Both the position numbers and the translations under genes were made by a program. From positions 1-64,000 of the forward strand of contig JAICIE010000005.1 of the NCBI GenBank assembly GCA_025924515.1: a stretch of 64,000 bases of DNA, in the 5' to 3' direction. How positions within the stretch are numbered: the first letter of the stretch is position 1; each line of letters opens with the position of its first letter. Origin of the DNA: Jatrophihabitans sp. Its GTDB lineage: Bacteria; Actinomycetota; Actinomycetes; Mycobacteriales; Jatrophihabitantaceae. The notes beneath the pieces were generated by a model that saw only the letters and a list, made by a program, of their open reading frames with translations, was not told where the DNA came from and searched no databases. Positions 28,744 to 38,816 of the stretch are shown one piece after another.

Positions 28744-29982
28744 TCAGCCGATACCGAAGTAGTTCGTCCACACGCCCAGGGCGGCGCCAAGCTCGTCGCC
28801 GGTGGTCGCCCGGTGCACGGTGGCGCCGGACCGGTCGACTCCGTCGACGTACGCGGTGACGACCCGTCCACCCCACGGTCCGATCCCGTCGCGCCTGGCG
28901 ATCTCGAGTGCGGTGGCCTGCTTCAGTCCGTAGTACGACGCCACCTGGCTCGCCGTCGCGCTGCGGGTCCAGTACAGGTACGGATCGCCCGATGCCGGGA
29001 TGTCGTACGGATCTAGCTTGGCGGGCAGGTACGGCAGCCCGCCCGGAGCGATGGCGCCACCGTTCGAGGCGCCGAATTGGGCCAGGATCGCGTGCCCGCC
29101 GTAGGTCAAGACGGTGTTCTCGTTGCCGACGACGGCGGCCTGGTCGTCGGTGTATTGCTCGGTGCCGTCAGCGGCGAACTGTGCCATTCCGCCGTAGACC
29201 TGGCAGGCGGTGTTGTCGCAAATGTCGTACGGCGACCCGACGGAGTGCTCGACGGCGTACCGACCGTAGGTGCGCGCGGCGATGGCCTGCGCGTGGACGG
29301 CGTTCTGGTACCAGGACGCCGGCATCTCGCGCGGCGCGACCGCGGCCGCGTAGTTGTCGAGCGAGACGTCGTCGACGGTGATCTCCCCGTCCCCGGACCG
29401 CACCGCCCGGACGTAGCCGTGGTAGCGAGTGCTGGACCCGTCGGACCGCAGAACGCGCACGAACCAGTAGTCGCTGGCGAAGCAGGTCCCCGACGACAGG
29501 TTGCCGGTGACGGTCTCCCACGACCGGCCGCCGTCGCGCCAGCGCTGCAACGCCAGGCCTGATCCGGACGGAGCCAGCCGGTAGTACTTGATCCCGGACA
29601 GCGGCAGCGGGGCCTGCTTGCACAGCCGCAATCCGGGGGTGCTGGCGAACACCGTGGTGTCGGCCGGAACGCCGGAGAGCCGAACCCGGATCCGGCTGCT
29701 GGGCAGGACGGTCCGGGTTGTGCCCGGGTAGTAGAAGGAGAGGATCGAGCTGGCGGACAGCCCCTGGCCGGCGGCCTCCCGCGCGCCGTACTGGCTCATT
29801 CCGTGGCCGTGGCCCGCTCCCCTGCCGTAAACCGTGAACGACCCTGACTGCGGCAGGGTGGTTCCGGGACTGGGCGCCGCGGTCGCCGATCCCGCCGGGA
29901 GCAGCGCGCCTGCGGCGAGAGCGGAACAGGCGAGGACGGCGGCGGTACGGGCGCGGCGGCCCGGGCGGCGGAACACGCTCAT
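28744..29982 (-). CDS. SpoIID/LytB domain secreted protein
   Basis: Signal peptide; GRGAGHGHGMSQYGAREAAGQGLSASSILSFYYPGT; AVAPREMPASW...AQAIAARTYGRYAV. Confidence 0.9.
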   Translation of the reverse strand: MSVFRRPGRRARTAAVLACSALAAGALLPAGSATAAPSPGTTLPQSGSFTVYGRGAGHGHGMSQYGAREAAGQGLSASSILSFYYPGTTRTVLPSSRIRVRLSGVPADTTVFASTPGLRLCKQAPLPLSGIKYYRLAPSGSGLALQRWRDGGRSWETVTGNLSSGTCFASDYWFVRVLRSDGSSTRYHGYVRAVRSGDGEITVDDVSLDNYAAAVAPREMPASWYQNAVHAQAIAARTYGRYAVEHSVGSPYDICDNTACQVYGGMAQFAADGTEQYTDDQAAVVGNENTVLTYGGHAILAQFGASNGGAIAPGGLPYLPAKLDPYDIPASGDPYLYWTRSATASQVASYYGLKQATALEIARRDGIGPWGGRVVTAYVDGVDRSGATVHRATTGDELGAALGVWTNYFGIG

Positions 29983-30201
29983 AGCACGACTCCTGAGGAC
30001 GGGACGGTCGGCGCGCCGCGCGCTGCCGAATCGTTACCTGTGGGACGGTAGAGGCTGGTGTGGACGCCGCCAACCCCGGGACCTTTCAAGGAGAATCGGT
30101 CGGCTCCAGCGGTGCTTGACGGCCGGCCGGCTACGGCATGCGCTGTGCGGCGTCTGCGACGTCCGGCGGTTTCACCAAAACGGTCGGTAACGTGCTGGGG
30201 C

Positions 30202-31737
30202 GTGACCTCAGGGCGTGGATCGGCGGGCGGGTTGCCGCCGCTGCCGCCGCATCTCGACCCGCGAGGCAAGCGGCGGCCGGGAGCAGCGGCCCGCACCCGG
30301 ACGGCCCGGCGTGTCGTCACCGCTTTGGCCGGCGCGCTGTCCGTCCTCATCGTCGTGGTGTCGGCGTACTTCTGGTCGACCTACCGCACGCTGAACGACA
30401 ACCTGCACCGGCTGCGGATCGACACCGGCGGCCAGGCGCAGGCGCAAGGCGCTCCCGGCGGCACAAGCGCTTCGGACATCGACGGCAAGGACCAGAACCT
30501 GCTCATCGTCGGCAACGACGACCGCAGCGACATGACGGCCGCCGAGGTTCGCGCATTGCACACCGGACGCGACGGCGGGAGCCTCAACACCGACACGATG
30601 ATGATCGTCCACGTTCCGGCGGACGGGTCGAAGGCGACGCTCATCTCGCTGCCGCGTGACTCGTACGTCAGCATCCCCGGGTACGGGATGAACAAGCTGA
30701 ACGCCGCCTACGCCTTCGCCTACCACGACGCCGAGGGCACTCCCGACGCCAAGCGGGCGGCCGGGGCGAACCTTCTGATCAAGACGGTGCACAACCTGAC
30801 CGGGCTGAGCATCGACCACTTCATCCAGGTGGACTTCATCGGCTTCTACCGCATCGCGCAGGCGATTGGCGGAGTGCCGGTCAACCTGTGCCACAACGTC
30901 GACGACACATATCAGTACAACCGGACGCACGGTGAGGACGGCGGCTCCGGTTTGAAGATCACCAAGGGTCACCACGTCCTCGACGCCATCCAGGCGCTGG
31001 AGTTCGTGCGCCAGCGGCACAACCTGCCCAACGGCGACCTCGACCGGACCAAGCGGCAGCGCTATTTCCTGACCGCCGCCTTCCGCCAGGTCGCATCGGC
31101 AGGAAGCCTGGTCAACCCGGCCAAGTTGCGCCGCCTCATCAGCGCGGTCGACCGCTCGCTCTACGTCGACAGCGGCTTCGACATCACGACGCTGGTGCAG
31201 CAGATGGCGAACCTCAGCGCCAACAACATCGACGGCAAGGCGATCCCGTTCGACCATTTCGCCGACACCTCGGTGGGCAGCGTCGAGGTCGTCAACCCGG
31301 CCCAGGTGCACCGGTTCGTCCAGCGGCTCATCAACGGTCCGACGCCCTCGCCGCTCGCCGGCGCCACCACGGTGGCCCCGTCGACGATCGAGGTGGCCGT
31401 GCTCAACGCCGGTGCGGCAAGCGGCGCGGCGACGCAGAACGCCGCCAGCCTGTCCAAGGCGGGGTTCTCGGCATCCGCGGGGAACTTCTCGGGGAGCGGA
31501 CCGTCCGCGACGACCATCGAATACGCGACCGGCATGGAGAACCAGGCCAAGACCCTCGCTCAGTACGTCCCGGGAGCCACCATCGCGCAGGCGCGGGTGT
31601 CGAAACTGACGCTGGTGCTCGCCGGCGACGGGGTCAACGCGCAGGCGACGGTCAAGGCGGCCCGTTCGGCTCCGCCGTCCTCCGCGTCGGCCTCGGCGAC
31701 GCCGCACAAGGCGCTGGATTCCGGGTGCATCAACTGA
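30202..31737 (+). CDS. LytR-CpsA-Psr (LCP) family protein with LytR_C domain
   Basis: TDTMMIVHVPADGSKATLISLPRDSYVSIPGYGMNKLNAAYA...LEFVRQRHNLPNGDLDRTKRQR. Confidence 0.92.
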   Translation: MTSGRGSAGGLPPLPPHLDPRGKRRPGAAARTRTARRVVTALAGALSVLIVVVSAYFWSTYRTLNDNLHRLRIDTGGQAQAQGAPGGTSASDIDGKDQNLLIVGNDDRSDMTAAEVRALHTGRDGGSLNTDTMMIVHVPADGSKATLISLPRDSYVSIPGYGMNKLNAAYAFAYHDAEGTPDAKRAAGANLLIKTVHNLTGLSIDHFIQVDFIGFYRIAQAIGGVPVNLCHNVDDTYQYNRTHGEDGGSGLKITKGHHVLDAIQALEFVRQRHNLPNGDLDRTKRQRYFLTAAFRQVASAGSLVNPAKLRRLISAVDRSLYVDSGFDITTLVQQMANLSANNIDGKAIPFDHFADTSVGSVEVVNPAQVHRFVQRLINGPTPSPLAGATTVAPSTIEVAVLNAGAASGAATQNAASLSKAGFSASAGNFSGSGPSATTIEYATGMENQAKTLAQYVPGATIAQARVSKLTLVLAGDGVNAQATVKAARSAPPSSASASATPHKALDSGCIN

Positions 31738-32447
31738 CCCCCGAGCGCTGCTTCGCCGAGCTGCTCGCGATGGCGCCGGCGGCTCCCTTCGTGACCTACT
31801 ACGACGAGGCGACCGGCGAGCGCGCGGAGCTGTCGGCCAAATCGTTGGCGAACTGGGTGGCGAAGACGCATTTTCTGCTCACCGACGAGCTCGGACTGGG
31901 CGTGGGCGACACAGCCTTGGTAGCGCTACCGGCGCACTGGATCTCCGTCCCGCCGATCCTGGGCAGCCTCACCGCCGGGCTCGCGCTCGCCGACGACCCC
32001 GGCGGCGCCGAGGTGGCGTTCGTCGCGCCGGACACGTCGACCCGGGCGGCCGGCATCCCCGACGTCTACGCGGTGTCACCGTCGTCCGCCGCGGTCGGGT
32101 TCGGCGGCGATGTCCCGGATGGGCTCGCCGATTACGTCCTCGCGGTCCGCCCGCAGCCGGACAAGTGGGCCACCGTCCAGCTCCCCGCCGGTGCCGACGA
32201 CCCGTGCCTGCCCGGCCTCACCCGTCGCGAGGTGGTCGTCCGCGCCCACGAGCGCGCGGCCGCACTGGGCGTCGAGAGCGGCGCGCGGATTCTCACCGAC
32301 CGCGACTGGGCGACGCCGGACGACCTGATCGATCTCCTGTTCGTGCCGCTCGTCGTGGGCGGGTCGCTGGTTCTCGTGCGCAACGCCGCCGACGATGTCC
32401 TGGCCCGGCGGATGGACCAGGAGCGGGCGAGCGTCCTGCTCAGATGA
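31725..32447 (+). CDS. TIGR03089 family protein
   Basis: Acyl-adenylate-like fragment (FVTYYDEATGERAELSAKSLANWVAKTHFLLTDELGLGVGD); overlaps LCP gene 3' end. Confidence 0.82.
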   Translation: MHQLTPERCFAELLAMAPAAPFVTYYDEATGERAELSAKSLANWVAKTHFLLTDELGLGVGDTALVALPAHWISVPPILGSLTAGLALADDPGGAEVAFVAPDTSTRAAGIPDVYAVSPSSAAVGFGGDVPDGLADYVLAVRPQPDKWATVQLPAGADDPCLPGLTRREVVVRAHERAAALGVESGARILTDRDWATPDDLIDLLFVPLVVGGSLVLVRNAADDVLARRMDQERASVLLR

Positions 32448-32559
32448 GCCCTCGGGCGTCGCTGATCGGCCACCACATAGGTGTCCAGGTGGAGGCTACC
32501 GGGTGCACGGCGGTGGGTAGGACGGCGCCGATGAGCATTCCAAGAAGAGAGGATTCCTG

Positions 32560-33273
32560 ATGACTGGGAGCAACGAAGCCACAGTCAATCCGCGCCAGAA
32601 CGTCACCTTCGCCAGCAACGGCGGCCAGGCGCACGGGTACCTCAAGAAGCCGGAGTCCGGCTCGGGTCCCGGGCTGATCCTCATTCAGGAGTGGTGGGGC
32701 CTTGACGACCACATGGTCGACGTCGCCGGCCGATTCGCGACCGAGGGGTTCGCCGTCCTCTGCCCGGACCTCTTCGGCGGCCGCGTCGCCCACGATGCTC
32801 AGGAAGCCGGACGGTTACTGCAGGAGCTGCCGGTAGACCGGGCCGCTCGCGACCTGGGCGGCGCGGTCGACTTCCTGTTGGCCGACCCGGACGTCACGTC
32901 CGCGAAGGTCGGCGTCGTCGGGTTCTGCATGGGCGGCGGGTTCGTGCTGCAGTTGGCGGCGCAGCAGGGCGACAAGATCGCGGCGGCCGTGCCCTTCTAC
33001 GGGGTCGGGCCCGCGGTGCCGGACCAGTACCGCACCGTCACTGCCGACATCCAGGGTCACTACGGCGAGCAGGATCAGATGTATCCGGTCGACCAGGCGC
33101 GGCGGCAGGAGCAGCAGATCCGCGACGAGTCGCAAGGATCCGTCGAATTCTTCTATTACCCGGCCGGGCATGCGTTCGTGAACGACGAGAACAAGCTGGG
33201 GACCTACGACGCCGAGTCCTCGCGGCTGGCGTGGCAGCGCGCGGTGGAGTTCCTCAAGGCGCGCGTGCACTGA
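32560..33273 (+). CDS. Dienelactone hydrolase family protein
   Basis: ILIQEWWGLDDHMVDVAGRFATEGF...GVVGFCMGGGFVLQLA...YPAGHAFVND. Confidence 0.93.
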   Translation: MTGSNEATVNPRQNVTFASNGGQAHGYLKKPESGSGPGLILIQEWWGLDDHMVDVAGRFATEGFAVLCPDLFGGRVAHDAQEAGRLLQELPVDRAARDLGGAVDFLLADPDVTSAKVGVVGFCMGGGFVLQLAAQQGDKIAAAVPFYGVGPAVPDQYRTVTADIQGHYGEQDQMYPVDQARRQEQQIRDESQGSVEFFYYPAGHAFVNDENKLGTYDAESSRLAWQRAVEFLKARVH

Positions 33274-33296
33274 GCCGCGCGGACGGGCCGCGCGGC
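33274..33296. terminator. Stem-loop terminator between convergent genes
   Basis: GCCGCGCGG-acggg-CCGCGCGGC directly after the DLH stop. Confidence 0.7.
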
Positions 33297-33299
33297 GCC

Positions 33300-34364
33300 T
33301 CACCGCAGCCGGGCGCGTTCGTACTGCTCGGGCCAGTACACCTCGTCACCGAGGACGCGGGCCGCTTCCTGCGGCCAATGCGGGTTGCGCAGCAGCGCGC
33401 GGGCGAGCAGGACAGCGTCGGCGCTCTTGTCGGCGAGGATCTGCTCGGCCTGCTCGGCCTCGCTGATGAGCCCGACGGCCGCTGTCGGCAACCCGCTGTC
33501 GCGGCGGATCTGCGCGGCGAATGCCACCTGGTAGCCGGGACCGCTGACGATCTGCTGCGCAGGGGAGTTGCCGCCGCTCGAGACGTCGACCAGGTCGATC
33601 CCCCGGCCGGCAAGGTCCTTGGCGACCTCGCTGACCTCCTCGACGGTCAGGCCGCCGGCGACCCAGTCGGTCGCGCTCACCCGCACGAACAACGGCCGGT
33701 CGTCCGGCCACTCGGCGCGGACCGCGTCGACGACCTCCCGCAGCAGCCGGCTGCGTCCGGACAGGTCGCCGCCGTACTCGTCCTGCCGGTGGTTCGACAG
33801 CGGCGAGAGGAACTGGTGGAGCAGGTAGCCGTGGGCCGCATGGATCTCGGCGACCTCGAACCCGACGGCGAGAGCGCGGCGCGCGGCGTCGGCCCAGGCG
33901 CGGATCTCGCCGGCCAGCTCGTCCCGGGTCAGCTCCCGGGGCGGGGGCCAGTCGCCGTAGCCGATCGGCGAGGCGCCCACCGTCTGCCAGCCGCCGTGCG
34001 CCGGCTCGACGTAGCCGCGACCTTCCCACGGCACCCGGGTCGACGCCTTGCGTCCGGCGTGGGCCAGCTGGATTCCCGGCACGGCGCCCTGGCCGCGCAC
34101 GAACCTCACGATCCGCTCGTAGTCCGCGGCCTGGTCGTCGGTCCAGATGCCGGCGTCGAACGGCGAGATCCGGCCCTCCGCGGTCACTGCCGTGGCTTCG
34201 GTCATCACCAGTCCGGCCCCGCCGCGCGCGAACGACCCGAGATGCACCAGGTGCCAGTCGGTCGGGTGTCCCTCGACCGAGGAGTACTGGCACATCGGCG
34301 ACACCCAGGCCCGGTTCCGGAACTGGGTGCCGCGCAGGGTCAGGGGCGACAACAGGATGCTCAC
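33300..34364 (-). CDS. NADH:flavin oxidoreductase (Old Yellow Enzyme family, YqjM-like)
   Basis: LSPLTLRGTQFRNRAWVSPMCQYSS...GIQLAHAGRKAS...EIHAAHGYLLHQFLSP. Confidence 0.93.
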   Translation of the reverse strand: MSILLSPLTLRGTQFRNRAWVSPMCQYSSVEGHPTDWHLVHLGSFARGGAGLVMTEATAVTAEGRISPFDAGIWTDDQAADYERIVRFVRGQGAVPGIQLAHAGRKASTRVPWEGRGYVEPAHGGWQTVGASPIGYGDWPPPRELTRDELAGEIRAWADAARRALAVGFEVAEIHAAHGYLLHQFLSPLSNHRQDEYGGDLSGRSRLLREVVDAVRAEWPDDRPLFVRVSATDWVAGGLTVEEVSEVAKDLAGRGIDLVDVSSGGNSPAQQIVSGPGYQVAFAAQIRRDSGLPTAAVGLISEAEQAEQILADKSADAVLLARALLRNPHWPQEAARVLGDEVYWPEQYERARLR

Positions 34365-34443
34365 GTAGTGAGCAAACCCGCTTTCTGCGCCGAAGCGTCC
34401 GCAGGGCAGGCTGGTGTGCGGGACGCAACAGAAAGGATGTGCG

Positions 34444-35499
34444 ATGGAATACCGGCAGCTGGGCGCTTCGGGCTTGCGGGTGTCGACGTTGACGCTCGGA
34501 ACGATGACCTTCGGCGGCACGGGATGGGCGAAGCCCGTCGGGACCACCGACGTCGACGGCGCCAGGCGCCAGATCGCGATGGCGCTCGACGCCGGGGTCA
34601 ATCTGATCGACACCGCCGACGTGTACTCCGAGGGTCGCTCGGAGGAGATCATCGGTGCGGCGCTGGGTGGTCGGCGCGACGACGTCCTGTTGGCCACGAA
34701 GGTACGGATGCCGATGGGCGAGGGTCCCAACGACGCGGGATTGTCGCGGCACCACATCGTGCGGTCCGCCGAGGCGAGCCTGCGCCGGCTCGGCACCGAC
34801 TGGATCGACCTCTATCAGGCCCATGAGTGGGACGGGCAGACCCCGCTGGAGGAGACGCTGGCCGCGTTCGACTCGCTGGTGCGGTCGGGCAAGGTCCGCT
34901 ACCTCGGCTGCTCCAACTACACCGGCTGGCAGATCATGAAGGCCCTCGGCGTCGCCGAGCGGCAGGGCGGACCCCGCTACGTCAGCCAGCAGATCTACTA
35001 CTCCCTGCAGGCCCGCGACGCCGAGGCCGAGCTGGTGCCGGTCAGCGTCGACCAGGGTCTCGGCATCCTGGTGTGGAGCCCGCTGGCCGGCGGGCTGCTC
35101 TCCGGCAAGTACCGCCGCAACCAGCCGACGCCGGAGGGCACCCGTCGCTTCGAGGGCTGGGACGAGCCGCCGGTCTACGACGAGGATCGGCTCTACGATA
35201 CCGTCGACGTCCTCGTCGAGATCGGCACCGCTCGGGGTGCCTCACCGGCGGCCGTCGCGCTCGCCTGGCTCGCCGCCCGACCCGCGGTCACGTCCGTGAT
35301 CATCGGGGCGAGGACGGACGAGCAGCTCGCCGACAACCTCACCGCCGCGGACCTCGTCCTCACCGCGGACGAGCAGCAACGCCTCGAAGAGGTGAGTCGC
35401 CAGCCGTTGCGCTACCCGCACTGGCACCAGCTCAACACCAGCACCGACCGGCTGAGCCCGGCCGATCTCGCGCACCTCGGGCCGTACCTCGCGCAATAG
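34444..35499 (+). CDS. Aldo/keto reductase
   Basis: MEYRQLGASGLRVSTLTLGTMTFGG...NLIDTADVYSEGRSEEIIG. Confidence 0.95.
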   Translation: MEYRQLGASGLRVSTLTLGTMTFGGTGWAKPVGTTDVDGARRQIAMALDAGVNLIDTADVYSEGRSEEIIGAALGGRRDDVLLATKVRMPMGEGPNDAGLSRHHIVRSAEASLRRLGTDWIDLYQAHEWDGQTPLEETLAAFDSLVRSGKVRYLGCSNYTGWQIMKALGVAERQGGPRYVSQQIYYSLQARDAEAELVPVSVDQGLGILVWSPLAGGLLSGKYRRNQPTPEGTRRFEGWDEPPVYDEDRLYDTVDVLVEIGTARGASPAAVALAWLAARPAVTSVIIGARTDEQLADNLTAADLVLTADEQQRLEEVSRQPLRYPHWHQLNTSTDRLSPADLAHLGPYLAQ

Positions 35500-35595
35500 C
35501 GGAGTATCCGTGCCTGCCTCGACACCGGTAGTCGCGCTGCCTGGGCGCAGTGTGCGGCGCGGACGTATCGGCCGGCGCGCCGCGACCGGCGACGC

Positions 35596-35623
35596 GGTTA
35601 CTCATCGCCGTGGCCGCGGGTAC
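35596..35623 (+). promoter_or_regulatory. Possible stress-sigma (SigB/SigF-like) promoter
   Basis: GGTTAC-N16-GGGTAC about 55 bp upstream of the small ORF at 35678. Confidence 0.45.
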
Positions 35624-35677
35624 CTGCTTCATGGACGCCAACGACGGCGTCCGAGCGGTGAGAGGAGAGGACACAGC

Positions 35678-35851
35678 ATGGTCGATTTCGATGACGCCAA
35701 GAAGTTCGCCGACGAGCACGACAAGCAGGTCGACGAGGGCCTGCAGAAGGCCGGCGACGAAGCCTCGCAGCGTTTCGGCCACGAGCAGCAGGTCGACAAG
35801 TTGGTCAACGAAGGGCAGGAGCGCACCGGATCCGGGGACGAGGTTCCCTGA
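35678..35851 (+). CDS. Small antitoxin-like protein (MT0933/Rv0909-like)
   Basis: MVDFDDAKKFADEHDKQVDEGLQKAGDEASQRFGHEQQVDKLVNEGQERTGSGDEVP; AGAGGAGAGG RBS. Confidence 0.72.
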   Translation: MVDFDDAKKFADEHDKQVDEGLQKAGDEASQRFGHEQQVDKLVNEGQERTGSGDEVP

Positions 35852-35864
35852 CCCGCACTGCCGA

Positions 35865-35906
35865 GATGAGCGGCTCAGCCTCTGATGAGAGGCTCGGCCG
35901 CTCATC
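35865..35906. terminator. Bidirectional terminator
   Basis: GATGAGCGGC...GCCGCTCATC perfect outer stem with inner AGCCTCT/AGAGGCT, between convergent genes. Confidence 0.9.
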
Positions 35907-35936
35907 TTGTAAGAGCGGCCGGCCGGGCACGGCGGC

Positions 35937-37100
35937 CTACTTCAGGAGCTGCCGGGCCATCACCATGCGGTTGATCTGGTTCGTCCCCTCGTAGATCTGG
36001 GTGATCTTCGCATCGCGCATCATGCGCTCGACCGGGAAGTCCTTGGTGAACCCGTAACCGCCGAACAGCTGCACCGCGTCGGTCGTGACCGCCATCGCGG
36101 TGTCGGACGCGAACACCTTGGCCGCGGCGGACGTGAACGCCAGGTCTTGCTCGTTGCGCTCGGCCCTGGCCGCAGCGGCGTAGACGAGATGCCGGGCGGC
36201 TTCCACCCGCATCGCCATGTCGGCCAGCATGAATTGGATCCCCTGGAAGTCGGCGATCGCCTTGCCGAATTGGCGCCGCTGCTTGGTGTACGCGAGGGCG
36301 GCGTCGAGAGCACCCTGGGCGATGCCGAGCGCCTGCGCGCCGATGGTCAGCCGCGTGTGATCAAGGGTGCGGAGTGCAATCTTGAAACCGGTCCCCGGCT
36401 CGCCGATGATGCGATCGGAAGGGATTCTGCAGTTGTCGAAATAGATCTCGCAGGTCGGGCTGCCCTTGATCCCCAGCTTGCGCTCCTTGCCCCCCACCGA
36501 GAAGCCGGCGTCGTCCTTGTGTACGACGAACGCCGAAATCCCGTTGGCGCCCCTCTCCGGATCGGTCACCGCCATCACCGTGTAGAAGGTCGAAACACCC
36601 GCGTTGGTGATCCAGCACTTCGTCCCGTTCAACACCCACTGGCCGCCGTCTAGGACGGCGCGGGTGCGCATCGCTGCGGCGTCCGACCCGGCCTCGCGCT
36701 CCGACAACGCGTAGCTGATCATCGCGTCCCCTGCCGCGAGCGACGGGAGGACGAGCTTCTTCACGGATTCGGACCCGGCCAGGAGGATCGGCATCGACCC
36801 GAGCTTGTTCACCGCCGGGATCAGTGACGAGGACGCGCACGCCCGCGCCACCTCTTCGACGACGATGCAGCCGGAGACCGCGTCGGCGCCCATCCCGCCG
36901 TACTCCTCGGGAACGTGCACCGCATGGAAGCCGGACCGCACCAGGGCGTCATAGACGTCCCAGGGGAACTCCGCGGTCTCGTCCACCTCGGCGGCCCTGG
37001 GTGCGATCTTGTCGTCGGCGAGCTGCCGCACCGCCTGGCGCAGCATGACCTGCTCGTCGGTGAGCCGGTAGCCGTCGAAATCCGGATTGCCCAGCGTCAT
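35937..37100 (-). CDS. Acyl-CoA dehydrogenase (FadE25-like)
   Basis: ISYALSEREAGSDAAAMRT...KCWITNAG...QLFGGYGFTKDFPVERMMRDAKITQIYEGTNQI. Confidence 0.95.
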   Translation of the reverse strand: MTLGNPDFDGYRLTDEQVMLRQAVRQLADDKIAPRAAEVDETAEFPWDVYDALVRSGFHAVHVPEEYGGMGADAVSGCIVVEEVARACASSSLIPAVNKLGSMPILLAGSESVKKLVLPSLAAGDAMISYALSEREAGSDAAAMRTRAVLDGGQWVLNGTKCWITNAGVSTFYTVMAVTDPERGANGISAFVVHKDDAGFSVGGKERKLGIKGSPTCEIYFDNCRIPSDRIIGEPGTGFKIALRTLDHTRLTIGAQALGIAQGALDAALAYTKQRRQFGKAIADFQGIQFMLADMAMRVEAARHLVYAAAARAERNEQDLAFTSAAAKVFASDTAMAVTTDAVQLFGGYGFTKDFPVERMMRDAKITQIYEGTNQINRMVMARQLLK

Positions 37101-37166
37101 GCCGACGATGGTAGGACGACCTACTACCGGACGGTGCCGCAATGGACCGGGCGGCTGCCGCTATGC

Positions 37167-37250
37167 TCGCGGGCGCAAGCCGTGACTGGCGTACAAGGTT
37201 GCCTCCTCCCGGGGATCGGCTCGCGTACCGCCTGCCGCGCGCGTGGGCCC
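37167..37250 (+). promoter_or_regulatory. Probable ZTP (pfl-motif) riboswitch upstream of glyA
   Basis: CGCAAGCCG-TGACTGGCG...CCCGGGGAT-CGGCTCGCG-TACCGCCTG: P1 pairs 37174-37182 with 37217-37225 (8/9), conserved UGACUGGCG, CCGGGGA, and CCGCCUG able to pair with GGCG as pseudoknot. Confidence 0.82.
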
Positions 37251-37276
37251 GTCCGTCTCGAAGGAAGGCGCGTGCC

Positions 37277-38734
37277 GTGACCTCACTGTCCGAGCCGTTC
37301 GACGCGGCTGCGGCGTCGGCCGCCTACCGCAGCGCACTCGACGTCATCTCCGCGGTCGAGCCCGGCGTCGCCGGCGCCATCCGGGCGGAGCTCGCCGATC
37401 AGCGCGGATCGCTGAAGCTGATCGCCAGCGAGAACTACGCCTCTCCGGCGGTCTTGTTGACGATGGGCACCTGGCTCTCCGACAAGTACGCCGAGGGCAC
37501 CATCGGGCACCGGTTCTACGCGGGCTGCCAGAACATCGACACCGTCGAGCGCCTCGCCGCCGAGCACGCCACCGCGCTGTTCGGCGCGCCGCACGCCTAC
37601 GTGCAACCGCACTCCGGCATCGACGCCAACCTGGTCGCGTTCTGGGCCATCCTCGCCTCGCGGATCGAGGCGCCGGCGCTCGAACGTGCCGGCGCGCGTC
37701 ATGTAAACGATTTGAGCGAGGACGACTGGCAGCGGCTGCGCCGCGACTTGGGCGATCAGCGGGCGCTGGGCATGTCCCTGGATGCCGGCGGCCATCTCAC
37801 CCACGGCTTCCGCCCGAACATCAGCGGCAAGATGTTCCACCAGGCGTCCTACGGAACCGATCCGCGCACTGGCCTGCTCGACTACGACGCGCTGCGCGCG
37901 CAGGCCCGTGAGTTCAGTCCGCTCGTCCTCATCGCCGGTTACTCCGCATATCCGAGGAAGATCAACTTCGCGATTATGCGGGAGATCGCGGACGAGGTCG
38001 GCGCCGTTCTTCTCGTGGACATGGCGCACTTCGCGGGACTCGTGGCCGGCAAGGTCTTCACCGGTGACTTCGACCCGGTGCCGCACGCGCACGTCGTCAC
38101 GACGACCACCCACAAGTCGCTGCGCGGTCCGCGCGGCGGCATGGTGTTGTGCCAACCGGAGTTCGCCGACGCGGTCGACCGCGGCTGCCCGATGGTGCTC
38201 GGCGGCCCGCTGGGGCACGTGATGGCCGCCAAGGCGGTGGCGCTGGCCGAGGCGCGACAGGACTCGTTCCGTCGCTACGCGCGCGCGGTTGCGGACAACG
38301 CCGTGGTGCTTGCCGAGGGCCTGATGCGTCGGGGCGCCCGACTGGTGACGGACGGCACCGACAACCACCTGGTCCTTCTCGACGTGTCGGGCTTCGGGCT
38401 GACCGGACGCCAGGCCGAGTCGGCGCTGCTCGACGCAGGGATCGTCACCAACCGCAACGCGATCCCGCAGGATCCCAACGGAGCCTGGTACACCTCCGGC
38501 ATCCGGCTCGGCACCCCCGCGCTGACCTCACGCGGGTTCGGCAGCGACGACTTCGACCGGGTCGCCGAACTGATCGTCGACGTGCTGTCGGCGACCACGC
38601 CGTCGGCGGCGAGCTCAGGGGCCGCGTCGAAGGCGAAGTACGCACTCGCCGACGGGGTCTGCGAGAAGACACGCAGCGCCGCGGCCGAACTGCTCGACGC
38701 CCATCAGCTGTACCCGGGCCTGTCGCTCGAGTAG
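37277..38734 (+). CDS. glyA: Serine hydroxymethyltransferase (long form)
   Basis: [31 protein letters not shown]...[30 protein letters not shown] before GTG. Confidence 0.93.
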   Translation: MTSLSEPFDAAAASAAYRSALDVISAVEPGVAGAIRAELADQRGSLKLIASENYASPAVLLTMGTWLSDKYAEGTIGHRFYAGCQNIDTVERLAAEHATALFGAPHAYVQPHSGIDANLVAFWAILASRIEAPALERAGARHVNDLSEDDWQRLRRDLGDQRALGMSLDAGGHLTHGFRPNISGKMFHQASYGTDPRTGLLDYDALRAQAREFSPLVLIAGYSAYPRKINFAIMREIADEVGAVLLVDMAHFAGLVAGKVFTGDFDPVPHAHVVTTTTHKSLRGPRGGMVLCQPEFADAVDRGCPMVLGGPLGHVMAAKAVALAEARQDSFRRYARAVADNAVVLAEGLMRRGARLVTDGTDNHLVLLDVSGFGLTGRQAESALLDAGIVTNRNAIPQDPNGAWYTSGIRLGTPALTSRGFGSDDFDRVAELIVDVLSATTPSAASSGAASKAKYALADGVCEKTRSAAAELLDAHQLYPGLSLE

Positions 38735-38743
38735 CGCGACCCC

Positions 38744-38762
38744 CGGGGCGGCCCCCGCCCCG
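38744..38762. terminator. Stem-loop terminator
   Basis: CGGGGCGG-ccc-CCGCCCCG after glyA stop. Confidence 0.6.
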
Positions 38763-38816
38763 AACTCTCGGTCGATGCCGGGAAACAGCCGCATCGACGC
38801 CTATGAGGAGGCAGCC

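Noticed and set aside
37142-37276. N-terminal extension of glyA to 37142
   Set aside because: Would translate the probable ZTP riboswitch; the SHMT N-terminus and SD support GTG at 37277.
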